Shown: positions 34,408 to 43,500, counted from the first letter of the stretch. The stretch is DNA of 64,000 bases from Candidatus Bathyarchaeota archaeon A05DMB-4 (GCA_019685575.1 JABFQO010000009.1:1-64000); one strand, 5' to 3'. Made by a program: numbers and translations. The notes: generated by a model from the sequence alone, not told the origin.

Positions 34408-35052
34408 TCATCTTAGGATAATCTTCTCTCCTGTTGCTAGGTAAATGATTGATTCGCCGATGTAGGTTGCATGATCAGCGATCCTTTCAAGATATCTCAC
34501 TACGAGTACGCTGGAGATTGTGCACCTGTTTGTGGCCGGTGCCTTCTCAACCAATCTGTCAAGATATTCAAAATACATGCTATCTACCTGCTTCTCGGTT
34601 TCAGACAAGATTTCTGCCAGGTTGGTATCGTGGCTTTTGAGTGAGTCAACGCTTGTGCGAACCATGCTTAACACTTTTTCGCTCATATGTCTTATGGATT
34701 GCTTAATCCAGTCTTCGCACTCTTTTAGCCCGCCAAGTCTTGAGTAAATCTGTGCGATGTCTAGTGCGTATCTTCCGTATCGAGCGAAGTCATAAGTTAT
34801 TTTCATGTATGATTTTAGAATTCTGAGATCAGATGCGACAGGCTGGAACCGAGCGATCAGCTCGAAGGCTTTGTCTTCAGCCTCATCCGCCATTGTAATC
34901 AACATGTCTGATAGGTTGTGTACTTCTTCGTAATAGTTTGTGCCCTCAATATAGCCATTAAGAGACAGAGAAACAGTTTTATGGGCTAGTTCTCCCATAC
35001 GGAATACCACACTTGCCAGTTGTTCTAGGCCTATGTCGATTAGTCGACTCAT
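34408..35052 (-). CDS. phoU: Phosphate uptake regulator PhoU
   Basis: 214 residues with two PhoU repeats, each with the E(D)..D-type metal motif: NYYEEVHNLSDMLITMADEAEDKAFELIARFQPVASDLRILKSYMKITYDFARYGRYALDI, and EKQVDSMYFEYLDRLVEKA..LVVRYLERIADHATYIGESI. It modulates Pst transport. Eleven bases after pstB. Confidence 0.94.
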   Translation of the reverse strand: MSRLIDIGLEQLASVVFRMGELAHKTVSLSLNGYIEGTNYYEEVHNLSDMLITMADEAEDKAFELIARFQPVASDLRILKSYMKITYDFARYGRYALDIAQIYSRLGGLKECEDWIKQSIRHMSEKVLSMVRTSVDSLKSHDTNLAEILSETEKQVDSMYFEYLDRLVEKAPATNRCTISSVLVVRYLERIADHATYIGESIIYLATGEKIILR

Positions 35053-35063
35053 TCGTTTTTCAC

Positions 35064-35828
35064 CTACCCAAACTCTCCTGTTATGTATTTCTCTGTAAGT
35101 TCACTCCTTGGATTCTCAAATATCTCTTTGGTTGATCCAAATTCTATGAGCTCTCCAAGATAGAGAAAAGCTGTGAAATCTGAAACCCTGGCCGCTTGTT
35201 GCATATTGTGTGTAACGATCACAACCGTGTAGTCTTCAGCGAGCATCCTGATGAGCGTTTCTATCTTGGCAGTTGCTATTGGGTCCAGAGCCGAACAAGG
35301 CTCATCCATCAACATAACTTCGGGCTCGACAGCCAAAGCTCGAGCTATACAAAGTCTCTGTTGCTGCCCACCTGAGAGGCTGGCTCCAGACTTGTTCAGG
35401 TCATCTTTGACTTCGTCCCAGAGAATGGCCAATTTCAGACTTCGCTCCACAACTGAGTCAAGCTTTTCTTTATCTCTAATACCATTCAACTTCAATCCAG
35501 CGGCGGCGTTATCGTATATCGACATCATTGGGAATGGGTTCGGCTTTTGAAAAACCATGCCCATCTTTCTCCTTATCTGAACTGGATCCACATCTTCATT
35601 GTAGATGTCCATTCCATTAAACAATACTCTTCCAGAAACCTTGGCACCTGGAACTATTTCATGCATTCTGTTCAGGCATCGGATAAAAGTCGTTTTACCA
35701 CATCCCGATGGACCTATTACTGCGGTTACGGCTTTCTCTTTAATTTTCATGTTGATGTTTTTCAATACATGTTTTGAGCCAAACCAGGCATTCAAACTTT
35801 CAATTTCAAATTTGTATGGCGAGAACAC
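35064..35828 (-). CDS. pstB: Phosphate ABC transporter ATP-binding protein PstB
   Basis: 254 residues: Walker [10 protein letters not shown], signature [12 protein letters not shown], Walker [13 protein letters not shown], switch His in [10 protein letters not shown]. The long frame starts at 35927, but the GTG at 35828, two bases after the pstA stop, yields the normal PstB N-terminus ([21 protein letters not shown]). Confidence 0.96.
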   Translation of the reverse strand: MFSPYKFEIESLNAWFGSKHVLKNINMKIKEKAVTAVIGPSGCGKTTFIRCLNRMHEIVPGAKVSGRVLFNGMDIYNEDVDPVQIRRKMGMVFQKPNPFPMMSIYDNAAAGLKLNGIRDKEKLDSVVERSLKLAILWDEVKDDLNKSGASLSGGQQQRLCIARALAVEPEVMLMDEPCSALDPIATAKIETLIRMLAEDYTVVIVTHNMQQAARVSDFTAFLYLGELIEFGSTKEIFENPRSELTEKYITGEFG

Positions 35829-35830
35829 AG

Positions 35831-36661
35831 CTAATACTTCTCCCGAGTGAAGATCCTCACGATTACGCTGGTTCCAAGGATAAGTGTCACAAGAACAAGG
35901 GCAGACCCCCAAGCGAGGGCTTGCCAATTTTCGAAGGGAGAAATTGCAAATATGTAAATATTTAGAGCGAGATTTGCCACAGGTTTATCAAGCCCGGCGA
36001 ACCACCATCTCCAATATCCCATTGTGACAAGCACTGGAGCTGACTCTCCAGCGATTCTTGCCAGTGAAAGTAGTATTCCGGTGGCTATGCCTTTCTTTGC
36101 ACCGCTGAACACCACAGAGACTATGGTTTTCCATCTTGGAACTCCTAAAGCAATCGCAGCTTCTCTCACTGTTGCTGGCACCAGTTTTAGGGCTTCCTCG
36201 GTTGTTCTTGTCACAATAGGAATCATTATGATGGCTAACGCAAATGCTGCAGCGATTACTGAAAATCCGATAGAGAGAACTATGATAGTATAGCCGAAAA
36301 TTCCAATAACTATTGAAGGGAATCCGTTTAGGACATCATTAAAGAATCTAACTGCCGGCGATAGTTTGGTTTCGCTATACTCGCTGAGAAATATGCCTGA
36401 CATTAAGCCTATGGGGACGCCTATGAGAGAGGCCAAACCCACTGCAAGCAGTGTGCCTTGCATAGCATTAGCAACTCCACCACCTGCTTCTCCTACAGTT
36501 GGCGTTGGCTGAGTTAAGAAATTAAGGTTGATGGAGGAGGCACCCTTTAGAACCACTTCCCCAAGTATGCTAAATAATGGAATTAGAGCCATTAGTAAGG
36601 CTAGCCAAACAAGAATACGCATGAACCTATCTTTGATCTTCCTCATCTTGTAGCTAGCCAT
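35831..36661 (-). CDS. pstA: Phosphate ABC transporter permease PstA
   Basis: 276 residues, six membrane helices, with the permease EAA loop region [43 protein letters not shown]. One base separates it from pstC. Confidence 0.95.
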   Translation of the reverse strand: MASYKMRKIKDRFMRILVWLALLMALIPLFSILGEVVLKGASSINLNFLTQPTPTVGEAGGGVANAMQGTLLAVGLASLIGVPIGLMSGIFLSEYSETKLSPAVRFFNDVLNGFPSIVIGIFGYTIIVLSIGFSVIAAAFALAIIMIPIVTRTTEEALKLVPATVREAAIALGVPRWKTIVSVVFSGAKKGIATGILLSLARIAGESAPVLVTMGYWRWWFAGLDKPVANLALNIYIFAISPFENWQALAWGSALVLVTLILGTSVIVRIFTREKY

Positions 36662-36662
36662 A

Positions 36663-37658
36663 TTACTCCCTCGCTATCCCTCTAACCAGTTTGAGCGACC
36701 GCCAAACGACCAATCTGGCCAGAACATTAATTATCAAAGCGACGAAAAACAACACAAGCCCGACCTCAATCAACGCACTAACGTAGAGGCCATATGTAGC
36801 CTCAGTGAACTCGTTTGCGATGATGGCTGACATGGTATACCAAGCATCAAAGAGCGAGGATGGTAGAAGCTGGAACTTGTTGCCAATGACCATGGTAATC
36901 GCCATGGTTTCTCCTACAGCACGCCCTAAACCAAGAATGATTGCCCCGATAACTCCAGATCGTGCGTAGCTTATTACATTCTTAGCGGTTTCCCATTTTG
37001 TTGCGCCGAGAGAAATCATTGCTTCTCGCTGAGTGTTTGGTACAGCTGAGAATACGTCTCTTGAAACAGCAGAGACCGTGGGGATAATCATGATTGCAAG
37101 GATTATTCCGCCCGTGAGGACACCGCCGCCATATATAGGACCCGAAAACAATGGAATAAAACCCAAAATTCCTTGTAAGTAGGCATACACGTTGTTTCGT
37201 AGAAATGGAATTAATGTAAAGATACCCCATAGACCGTAGATCACGCTTGGAACGGCAGCTAAGAGTTCGACAAGGAAAGAAATAGCGAATCCGAACCGCT
37301 TAGGTGCGTATTCTGAGAGTGCCAAGCCGATGCAAAGACTTATGGGCACACCTATTAGAAGAGCAATTGCTGACGTTACAAGTGTGCCAAGTATAAGAGG
37401 GAGAACTCCAAAAACTTGCGATATTGCCGGATCCCATTTAGTGCCTATCAAGAACTCTATTCCGAATCTTTGCAGTGAAAGCTGGGAGCCTTTAATTAGC
37501 TCATATATCATCAAGCCGAGTATCAAGAAAATGATTGAGGCAAATGTAGCAGCGAGAAGTTTGAAAGCATAATCACCTGTTAAAGGCTTTTTGAAGATTT
37601 TGTGAACTTTAACGTTGAGGTTATGAATAAAAACGGGTGGTTTTCGAGAGCTCTTCAT
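36663..37658 (-). CDS. pstC: Phosphate ABC transporter permease PstC
   Basis: 331 residues, six helices after a basic N-terminal tail; SREVFSAV-like EAA region SRDVFSAVPNTQREAMISLGATKWETAKNVI and GLGRAVGETMAITMVIGN are PstC signatures. Eleven bases after pstS. Confidence 0.95.
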   Translation of the reverse strand: MKSSRKPPVFIHNLNVKVHKIFKKPLTGDYAFKLLAATFASIIFLILGLMIYELIKGSQLSLQRFGIEFLIGTKWDPAISQVFGVLPLILGTLVTSAIALLIGVPISLCIGLALSEYAPKRFGFAISFLVELLAAVPSVIYGLWGIFTLIPFLRNNVYAYLQGILGFIPLFSGPIYGGGVLTGGIILAIMIIPTVSAVSRDVFSAVPNTQREAMISLGATKWETAKNVISYARSGVIGAIILGLGRAVGETMAITMVIGNKFQLLPSSLFDAWYTMSAIIANEFTEATYGLYVSALIEVGLVLFFVALIINVLARLVVWRSLKLVRGIARE

Positions 37659-37669
37659 GTTTCTTACCT

Positions 37670-38773
37670 TTAGCCCTTGTATAATTGTTGTCCGTTAAAG
37701 GTTATCATTCGAATAGTTGCTTCATTATGCGTTACGACCTCTGCTGGCAAGGGAACATAGACCAACTCAGCTGAGAAGTTTTGTCCATCGTGTATTGTCC
37801 ACCATAAGAATTCTACCAAAGTCTTCGCCGCGTCCTCATTCATGTTAGGCAAGACATTCAGCTCTTTGTATACCAGAAAGTACGAGAAGCTTGTTATTGG
37901 ATAGGCTCCAGTTGCTTGTGTATTGTTCACTATGCTATCAATTATAGAAACCCTTGACCAACTCTCATCTCCTCTGGGAAGCGTTACAGCAGCGAATGAA
38001 GCGGCAGTTGAGAAAGATTCTAGACTGGGCTCAACAAATTCTCCAGCAGCGTTCTGTACATAGCCCCATGTTAAGTTATTCTTTTTGGCGTAGATGAATT
38101 CAACGTAGCCAATTGAATAAGGGTTTTGCGATATGAGACCAGTGACTCCTTCGTTTCCCTTCCCTCCTAAACCTGTTGGCCAGTTGACTGATGTGCTCTT
38201 TCCTACAGTTGTTTTCCACTCTTGGCTGATGTCTGAGAGATAGTTTGTGAACACGAAGGTTGTTCCGCTTCCATCTGATCTATGCACTACGATGATGTCG
38301 TGATTTGGGAGACTGGTTTCAGGATTGAGTGCCATAAGCCTTGGATCGTTCCACTTTGTGATTTTTCCAAGGAAGATGTCTGCTAAAATTTCGCCAGTGA
38401 ATTTTAGACCTTTTGACATTCCAGGCACATTGTATGTGGGAACGACGCCGCCTATTGTCATGGGTATGTGTAGGGTGTTTGGGGCATCGGCAAATTGTTG
38501 CTCTGTTAATGGTGCGTCGCTGGCTCCAAAATACACGGTCTTTTCCGTGTGTTGTTTTATTCCTCCACCACTTCCGATTGACTGATAATTCACTTGGACA
38601 TCGGGCTTAATTTTATGATATTCAGCCGTCCACTTGTCGATCAGTGGGAAAGGAAAAGTTGCTCCTGCACCGTTCAGGGTGATAGTTTGTGGTTTCGATA
38701 GATATTGGTAGGCAAATACACTTGTCACAATAATGGCTATTGCAACTATTGGGATGACGATTTTGTAGTTCAT
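37670..38773 (-). CDS. pstS: Phosphate-binding protein PstS
   Basis: About 367 residues. N-terminal signal/anchor (YKIVIPIVAIAIIVTSVFAYQYL), then TLNGAGATFPFPLIDKW, SIGSGGGIKQ and RSDGSGTTFVFTNYL, all phosphate-binding loops. The frame reaches 38821, but the ATG at 38773 has GGTGAGG in front. It heads the pstSCAB-phoU-DUF47 operon, divergent from the AbrB-PhoU regulator. Confidence 0.95.
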   Translation of the reverse strand: MNYKIVIPIVAIAIIVTSVFAYQYLSKPQTITLNGAGATFPFPLIDKWTAEYHKIKPDVQVNYQSIGSGGGIKQHTEKTVYFGASDAPLTEQQFADAPNTLHIPMTIGGVVPTYNVPGMSKGLKFTGEILADIFLGKITKWNDPRLMALNPETSLPNHDIIVVHRSDGSGTTFVFTNYLSDISQEWKTTVGKSTSVNWPTGLGGKGNEGVTGLISQNPYSIGYVEFIYAKKNNLTWGYVQNAAGEFVEPSLESFSTAASFAAVTLPRGDESWSRVSIIDSIVNNTQATGAYPITSFSYFLVYKELNVLPNMNEDAAKTLVEFLWWTIHDGQNFSAELVYVPLPAEVVTHNEATIRMITFNGQQLYKG

Positions 38774-38802
38774 TTCCTCACCTTCTTCCATTTGTATAGA
38801 AA

Positions 38803-38861
38803 CAGAAAATCCTATATACATTGTCCAAATACTAAATATAGAAGCAAATTAACTATATAGA
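38803..38861. promoter_or_regulatory. Divergent promoter region, pstS and AbrB-PhoU regulator
   Basis: Minus-strand TATA TGTATATAGG (38820-38811) points at pstS; plus-strand AACTATATAG (38851-38860) and ACTAAATATA (38831-38840) point at the regulator. The 90-base gap is the likely site of phosphate-dependent control. Confidence 0.5.
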
Positions 38862-38889
38862 AAGCGTGAATTATTTGGAAGAACAAAAA

Positions 38890-39933
38890 ATGAATGAAGA
38901 ATTGGACGAAGAAACAAGAAAGATTCAGCTAACAGGCAAATCAACCTACATCGTGTCCCTGCCGAAGAAATGGGTGAGAAACATGAATCTCAAGGCTGGA
39001 AGTCAACTAGTTATTTCAAAGCAGAGTGACGCTTCGCTTCTTCTAACACCCAAAGAACTGATCAAACCAGCTAAACCAGGAGAAGCAAACATAATGGTGC
39101 ATCAAAAAGAAGACCCAAACGCAATCGCAAGAAAGGTTGTCGCTCTCTATTTGGTTGGTTACAGCTTCATCAAAATCAAAACAAAAGACGAACGCATAAC
39201 CTCTTTGCAGAGAAACTTCATAAAGGATCTAGCAAGGAAAAAGCTGGTCGGCACTGAAATTATCTCGGATTCCCCTAACGAAATGAAGTTGCAAGTCTTG
39301 CTCAGCTATCCGGAGCTATCTGTTGAAAGCGCGCTGAGGCGAATGTGTCTGATTGCTACCGCGATGCATGAGGATGCGATGCAAGCATTAAAAGATCTGA
39401 ATAAGGAACTTGCTAAAGACGTGGTCGCACTAGACGATGAAGTAGATCGCTTCAGCCTTTACGTAATCCGCCAGTTGAAGGCTGCTGTGCAAAGTGAGAT
39501 AGTCCTTAGAGACATTGGGCTTTTCACCCCAAGAGACTGTTTGGGCTACAGGCTAATAGTTAAGTCAGTTGAGCGAATTGCTGACCATGCAGTCAAAATT
39601 GCCGAAAATTTGCTTTTGTTAGATGAGCGGATAGACGACTCAGTTTTTCAAAAAATATCTGACATGAGCTCTTTCGCGAGGTCGGTATTCGACGATTCCA
39701 TAAAGTCCTTGTTCAAGAAAGACTACCAGCTGGCTGACAATGTAGTTATGAAAGCAAAAACGATGGCTGCAATGGAGAATGATGCTATGAAACTAATTGC
39801 CAAAAAGATAGAAGCGCTCAAGGTGTCAAGCATAAGGATGATCATGGAAAGCATTCGCCGGACTGCTGAATATGCAGGTGATATCGCTGAGATTGTTCTA
39901 AATCTCAATGTAAATCAAATAATCGCGACTTGA
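38890..39933 (+). CDS. AbrB-PhoU fusion, probable phosphate regulator
   Basis: N-terminal SpoVT/AbrB-type DNA-binding part (residues about 8-45: RKIQLTGKSTYIVSLPKKWVRNMNLKAGSQLVI) joined to a two-repeat PhoU domain (about 145-345: DEVDRFSLYVIRQLKAAV..VKSVERIADHAVKIAENLL). Archaeal homologues are annotated as PhoU-family transcription regulators. Divergent from pstS, so probably its controller. ATG 38890 follows GGAAG; the frame begins at GTG 38866. Confidence 0.9.
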   Translation: MNEELDEETRKIQLTGKSTYIVSLPKKWVRNMNLKAGSQLVISKQSDASLLLTPKELIKPAKPGEANIMVHQKEDPNAIARKVVALYLVGYSFIKIKTKDERITSLQRNFIKDLARKKLVGTEIISDSPNEMKLQVLLSYPELSVESALRRMCLIATAMHEDAMQALKDLNKELAKDVVALDDEVDRFSLYVIRQLKAAVQSEIVLRDIGLFTPRDCLGYRLIVKSVERIADHAVKIAENLLLLDERIDDSVFQKISDMSSFARSVFDDSIKSLFKKDYQLADNVVMKAKTMAAMENDAMKLIAKKIEALKVSSIRMIMESIRRTAEYAGDIAEIVLNLNVNQIIAT

Positions 39934-40202
39934 CAACATGAGGCAATTAAGTTTCACAAAGAGTCTAACACGTAGATGCGATTGCTGTTATTTCAGCGAG
40001 TATGCCTACATAAGGTGCCCTCCCCATGAGATATAAGTCAATTTTATGTAATAGCCTGCGTAGTTCTTAACATCACATCATATGGGCTTTGTGATAGCGC
40101 CTATTTTTCAAAGTATACTCAAAAATCATAAGAAATCTTATGCCAGGGAGGTTCAACTCCCCTTCAACGCATTGATTGAACAGAGTTGACTTGTTGGCGT
40201 TC

Positions 40203-40592
40203 TTAATTTTCGCCTTGTTTCTTTTGCGCGATTTTTGTGAGTGACTCTTCTATTTCTTGTCGCAGTTTGCAGTTAGCTACCAGTTTTAGGGCTTCCAGCA
40301 GCATTGGCTCTATAGGCGCTTCATCCTCGTCTGTGATGTACATCCACAACTTTCCATTTCTGTACCACCCAAGCAAGACCCGCACATATGCTTCAAAACC
40401 CTCTGCCTTACCAACGGTCTCCATCAAATTCAGAATAGGCAGAATAGAACCGTTATGTAGAATGAATTGTAGAAATTTCTCTATAGGCTCTGCTGGACGG
40501 AATCTCTCCTTACTGCACAGTTCTCTGTAAGCATGCCAAACTGCAGCGTCAACCCAAACGCCAATCTGCTTCTTCACAAATGTTACCGCCAA
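40203..40592 (-). CDS. Unknown element protein with RHH-like N-terminus
   Basis: 129 residues. VKKQIGVWVDAAVWHAYRELCSKERFRPAEPIEKFLQFIL has a strand-helix-helix layout like ribbon-helix-helix proteins and resembles the N-terminus of the protein at 42503. C-terminal part AEGFEAYVRVLLGWYRNG..EALKLVANCKLRQEIEESL is helical. Probably part of the mobile module. Not recognised. The preceding 269-base gap holds no gene I can support. Confidence 0.6.
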   Translation of the reverse strand: MAVTFVKKQIGVWVDAAVWHAYRELCSKERFRPAEPIEKFLQFILHNGSILPILNLMETVGKAEGFEAYVRVLLGWYRNGKLWMYITDEDEAPIEPMLLEALKLVANCKLRQEIEESLTKIAQKKQGEN

Positions 40593-40662
40593 ACATTACT
40601 TCTAACGTTACAGGTAGAACGGGAGGGGGTCGATGACCGATAGAGAGGTATTAAACAGTATT

Positions 40663-41325
40663 TCAGTGGCAAACAAGCTTCCCTTTGCCTTCATCTCGCT
40701 GGAAATCTTCTAAGAACTTCAGCTCTCTGATCTCTGCTGGAACAGGCATGGTTGTCCAGTTTTCGCTTTCACTGTCGAACCGCTGAAGGCTGAGCTTCTC
40801 CAGCTCCATCAAAAGCAAGTTGTGCTTACTCTGGGTTTGATGATAGGCTTCGCATGCTTGCATAAGCTTCTCAGACAACTCTTTCATATTGCAAAGTTGC
40901 AGATACGCTTCCTTGTTCAACGTCTTGAGCTGGTGGCGCATGAATGGCAGCTTCACGCCAGCTGCCTTTCTCAGTCTGAGCTCCCAGAGAAATATGGCTC
41001 TTTCGCGTCTCAACCACTTGGCAGCTTGCTTTCGCCACTTATGCTCAGCCTCAAACTGCTCTATAAGGTCCTCTGTTTTTGAGATCCTATACTTCAGGCG
41101 CAACTGCTCAGGGTCAACATCATGCCTTAGCTGGCTTATGGCGTCTTTGCACTCAGCTATCTCCTGCTTCAGCTCGTCAAGTTGCTCGTTCAAGTCTTGT
41201 ACGCGCATCTGCAGTTCGTATCCCTTCAGGCTTGGCAGTTGCATTCGAATGGTGAAGTGTCTCTCTTTGTAGACTCTGTCATGTTCGACTCCGCCTCTCA
41301 TATACGCTTTCAATGCAGACTCCAC
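40663..41325 (-). CDS. Coiled-coil element protein, unknown
   Basis: 220 residues. A central coiled coil (about 35-95, LQMRVQDLNEQLDELKQEIAECKDAISQLRHDV) is followed by a basic/aromatic helical part (HKWRKQAAKWLRRERAIFLWELRLRKAAG). Function unknown. It lies 14 bases after the 149-residue gene in a minus-strand pair. Confidence 0.65.
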   Translation of the reverse strand: MESALKAYMRGGVEHDRVYKERHFTIRMQLPSLKGYELQMRVQDLNEQLDELKQEIAECKDAISQLRHDVDPEQLRLKYRISKTEDLIEQFEAEHKWRKQAAKWLRRERAIFLWELRLRKAAGVKLPFMRHQLKTLNKEAYLQLCNMKELSEKLMQACEAYHQTQSKHNLLLMELEKLSLQRFDSESENWTTMPVPAEIRELKFLEDFQRDEGKGKLVCH

Positions 41326-41339
41326 GCAGCTTTCACCTC

Positions 41340-41789
41340 CTACTCTCTCAATTTTCTCTCTTCCTCTTCTGGGCTGATAAGCGAACGATAGTACACGGCT
41401 TTAAGATAGACAAGATGTCCGCCTTCCTTAGTCATGACTTCCCACTGCAGCGGTGCAATTAAATGTGCAAAGGTCGAGTCATCCAACAGCATTATAATTT
41501 CATAGCAAAGGGGCAAAAGGCGCCTGCGCTTTTTCCTAAGCAACTCCTTATCTTCCCAAAGCTTCGAATCAAGCTTGAACAGCGCTCTAAACAGCTCGTA
41601 CATGTTTTCCCTGTTGAAGATCTCAGCCTGCTGGTCCTCAGGCAGTCTCTGAGCAAGCAAAGCCAAGTCTTTCAAAGCCTGCACCGCATACTTTTTGATG
41701 CGGTAGTTGTAGACGTTCTGCACCTGCGAGCTGTACCCGTTCTTCCGTTCGCTCAAAACGTACTTCCTCATCGCATTTCCTAACATCAT
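41340..41789 (-). CDS. Unknown helical element protein
   Basis: 149 residues, charged and helical: RKYVLSERKNGYSSQVQNVYNYRIKKYAVQALKDLALLAQRLPEDQQAEIF, then LLRKKRRRLLPLCYEIIMLLDDSTFAHL. No family recognised. First gene of the leftward arm, divergent from the AbrB-like gene across 115 bases. Confidence 0.62.
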   Translation of the reverse strand: MMLGNAMRKYVLSERKNGYSSQVQNVYNYRIKKYAVQALKDLALLAQRLPEDQQAEIFNRENMYELFRALFKLDSKLWEDKELLRKKRRRLLPLCYEIIMLLDDSTFAHLIAPLQWEVMTKEGGHLVYLKAVYYRSLISPEEEERKLRE

Positions 41790-41819
41790 TCCCCACTCTT
41801 AACAATTTCTGTTTATTCA

Positions 41820-41853
41820 GTGTCACATAATATACAAAAATGGTTATATAAAC
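41820..41853 (+). promoter_or_regulatory. GTGTCACA motif and TATA box in the element's divergent promoter
   Basis: GTGTCACA at 41820-41827 sits upstream of TATA GGTTATATAAAC (41841-41852) driving the AbrB-like gene. The same palindromic motif recurs at 42347, 42387 and 42471. Confidence 0.5.
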
Positions 41854-41904
41854 TTTTCCATAATCATCAACCAATGACAAACCGCACGCAACGGAGAAGG
41901 ACAG

Positions 41905-42150
41905 ATGAGCGAATTCAGAATCGAGAAAAGAAAGGTCATAACCCTCAGAAAGAAGACAAACGGCAAGGTCTACAAGCAATACATTCTGACGATACCGAAA
42001 AAGTTTGCTGAACAACACAAGCTTGACTCGGTTTACTGCGTTTCCAACAGCATATGGATAGGCGTCCCAGACCAAGAAACACTCATGCAGATTTTGAAGC
42101 ATATTCCGCAAATCGAGCAACTTCTCAAAAGAGGGAACAACCAACCATGA
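41905..42150 (+). CDS. AbrB-like DNA-binding protein
   Basis: 81 residues: RIEKRKVITLRKKTNGKVYKQYILTIPKKFAEQHKLDSVYCVSNSIWIGVPD resembles the SpoVT/AbrB swapped-hairpin fold (TIPKKFAEQHKL). ATG 41905 follows GGAGAAGG. Its stop overlaps the ATG of the next gene (ATGA). Confidence 0.68.
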   Translation: MSEFRIEKRKVITLRKKTNGKVYKQYILTIPKKFAEQHKLDSVYCVSNSIWIGVPDQETLMQILKHIPQIEQLLKRGNNQP

Positions 42151-42350
42151 CACAAGACAACAAATCTCAAGCAAGAAAGTATCCGCTGCCTCCAATAAAG
42201 CTGTATCAACACGTTTTCTGCAGAAACTGCGACATCCACTGCAACCCAGCAGAAGCACGCTTCCAAAACTGCATCCTCACACTAATCGCAGACGAACTCG
42301 CCAGAACCCGCCAACTCCAACAACACCGCACACAACACCAAAACTGGTGA
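42147..42350 (+). CDS. Small Cys-rich element protein
   Basis: 67 residues starting at the ATGA overlap with the AbrB-like gene. CRNCDIHCNPAEARFQNC provides four Cys and a His for metal binding. Such small zinc proteins are frequent in archaeal viruses and plasmids. The reading frame extends further upstream in the AbrB-like gene but the overlap start is preferred. Confidence 0.62.
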   Translation: MTQDNKSQARKYPLPPIKLYQHVFCRNCDIHCNPAEARFQNCILTLIADELARTRQLQQHRTQHQNW

Positions 42351-42479
42351 CACTGTTATGGTATCAACTGCGTCTGCTATTGGCTCGTGTGACACATTGT
42401 GTTTCGAGCTTAATGGAGGCTTCTTTAGGCGAAACAGCCACGCAAGGCGCCCAGTTCAGCCTTGCAGAAATGTGTCACA
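42347..42479 (+). repeat. Repeated GTGACAC/GTGTCAC motifs
   Basis: GTGACAC (42347-42353), GTGTGACACA (42387-42396, perfect 9-base palindrome TGTGACACA) and TGTGTCACA (42471-42479) lie before the RHH-like gene, and one more at 41820. Likely operators for an element-encoded regulator, or iterons. A 53-codon frame at 42358-42519 spans them but is not supported as a gene. Confidence 0.5.
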
Positions 42480-42502
42480 TCTGCCCATAGAAGCCGAAGG
42501 AG

Positions 42503-43021
42503 TTGCCTACTGTGCATAGGACTGTGTATTTTTGGCGTGGTTTGTATCCTTTGCTGAGGCGTTTCTGCAGGGAGAAGAATGTCTCGTTTAACAAGGTTGT
42601 TAACTGTGCTGTTGAGGCGTTTCTCGGTCAGGCAGATGTTGAGGAGTTGAGGCTTACTGCGAAGCTTGAGCAATTGTTGCGCGAGGAAGCTGGGCTGAGG
42701 CGTGTTTCCAACGCTATGCTTAGGAGTGGCAGCTATTTGCCTGGTTATGTTCAGCGGGTCTTGCGCGAGCCAGGTCGTAGCCTTTCGCATTTGCCTGATC
42801 CTCAGCGACCTTTGAAAGCGTTAAACCCGAAAGAAGAGCGTGTCTTTCGCAAAATCGCAGCCAGACGTGAACAGATTGCCAAGGAAATTGCGGACATTCA
42901 GGAGCAGCTTCTGCGTGATGTTAAGCCCTTTCGCCTCAAGCCTGACGTGAATAGGCGTTCAAGGTCACGTGCACGTGCAAAAACCGCAGTAGAAGGAGGT
43001 GAAAAAGCGAATGCCTGTTAA
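42503..43021 (+). CDS. RHH-like element protein
   Basis: 172 residues. N-terminus HRTVYFWRGLYPLLRRFCREKNVSFNKVVNCAVEAFL has ribbon-helix-helix character; the rest is helical and basic (RKIAARREQIAKEIADIQEQLL; NRRSRSRARAK), suited to DNA binding. TTG start at 42503. It overlaps the next gene by 11 bases. Confidence 0.65.
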   Translation: MPTVHRTVYFWRGLYPLLRRFCREKNVSFNKVVNCAVEAFLGQADVEELRLTAKLEQLLREEAGLRRVSNAMLRSGSYLPGYVQRVLREPGRSLSHLPDPQRPLKALNPKEERVFRKIAARREQIAKEIADIQEQLLRDVKPFRLKPDVNRRSRSRARAKTAVEGGEKANAC

Positions 43022-43373
43022 GAGGTTAGGTCGCCCGCCGTTCCTAAGCGTCAACGAGGTTGAAGATGGCGACGTCTTCTTGGTTGTTGAGCCGCCGTAT
43101 CTCGTGGACGCAGAGCACAGCAAGTGGGGCAAAGAACGCTACCGCATAGTCGTCAAGAAGCCTGAAGACAGAGAATTCGGTTTGAGAACGTGGACGTTGA
43201 ACACTTCAACATCGAATAGGCTTTTAGACGCTTTCGGCGAAGATGACAAGCTCTGGGTAGGCAAGAAAATCCGCGTCCGAAAGCATGCGGAATTCGTTCT
43301 CGGAAAGCAGAAGCTTGTGCTGTACGGCGAAGCATACGTCGACCCGCAGAAGCCCTTAGAGGTTGAGCAGTAG
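43011..43373 (+). CDS. Unknown element protein, possible OB-fold
   Basis: 120 residues rich in beta strands: VEDGDVFLVVEPPYLVDAEHSKWGKERYRIVVKKPEDREFGLRTWTLNTSTSNRLLDAFGED..GKKIRVRKHAEFVLGKQKLVLYG. The strand pattern and basic surface would suit a single-strand DNA-binding or ligand-binding OB-fold, but this is a guess. ATG 43011 after GGAGGT; GTG 42999 possible. Confidence 0.62.
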   Translation: MPVKRLGRPPFLSVNEVEDGDVFLVVEPPYLVDAEHSKWGKERYRIVVKKPEDREFGLRTWTLNTSTSNRLLDAFGEDDKLWVGKKIRVRKHAEFVLGKQKLVLYGEAYVDPQKPLEVEQ

Positions 43374-43374
43374 G

Positions 43375-43491
43375 ATGGCTGGGTTCAAGCCGAAGAGTTG
43401 GCGTTGTCCAAGCTGCGGACACGTCAACCCACCATCCCATTTTTTCTTTTGTCGGAAATGCGGTTTCCGAAACATTGCCACCTACGGTTAG
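43375..43491 (+). CDS. 38-residue zinc-ribbon protein
   Basis: Two knuckles CPSCGHVN and CRKCGFRN separated by 11 residues form a compact zinc ribbon. ATG 43375 lies one base after the previous stop and nine bases before the integrase gene, so it is in the same operon. Too short for ordinary gene callers. Confidence 0.6.
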   Translation: MAGFKPKSWRCPSCGHVNPPSHFFFCRKCGFRNIATYG

Positions 43492-43500
43492 GATAGAATA

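Noticed and set aside
40140-40175. T-arm-like GGTTCAACTCC sequence left of the element, possible tRNA remnant or attL
   Set aside because: The stem pairs poorly and no acceptor or anticodon arm can be built.
42358-42519. 53-codon frame before the RHH-like gene
   Set aside because: It spans palindromic motifs, overlaps the next gene and has no recognisable features; more likely regulatory DNA.
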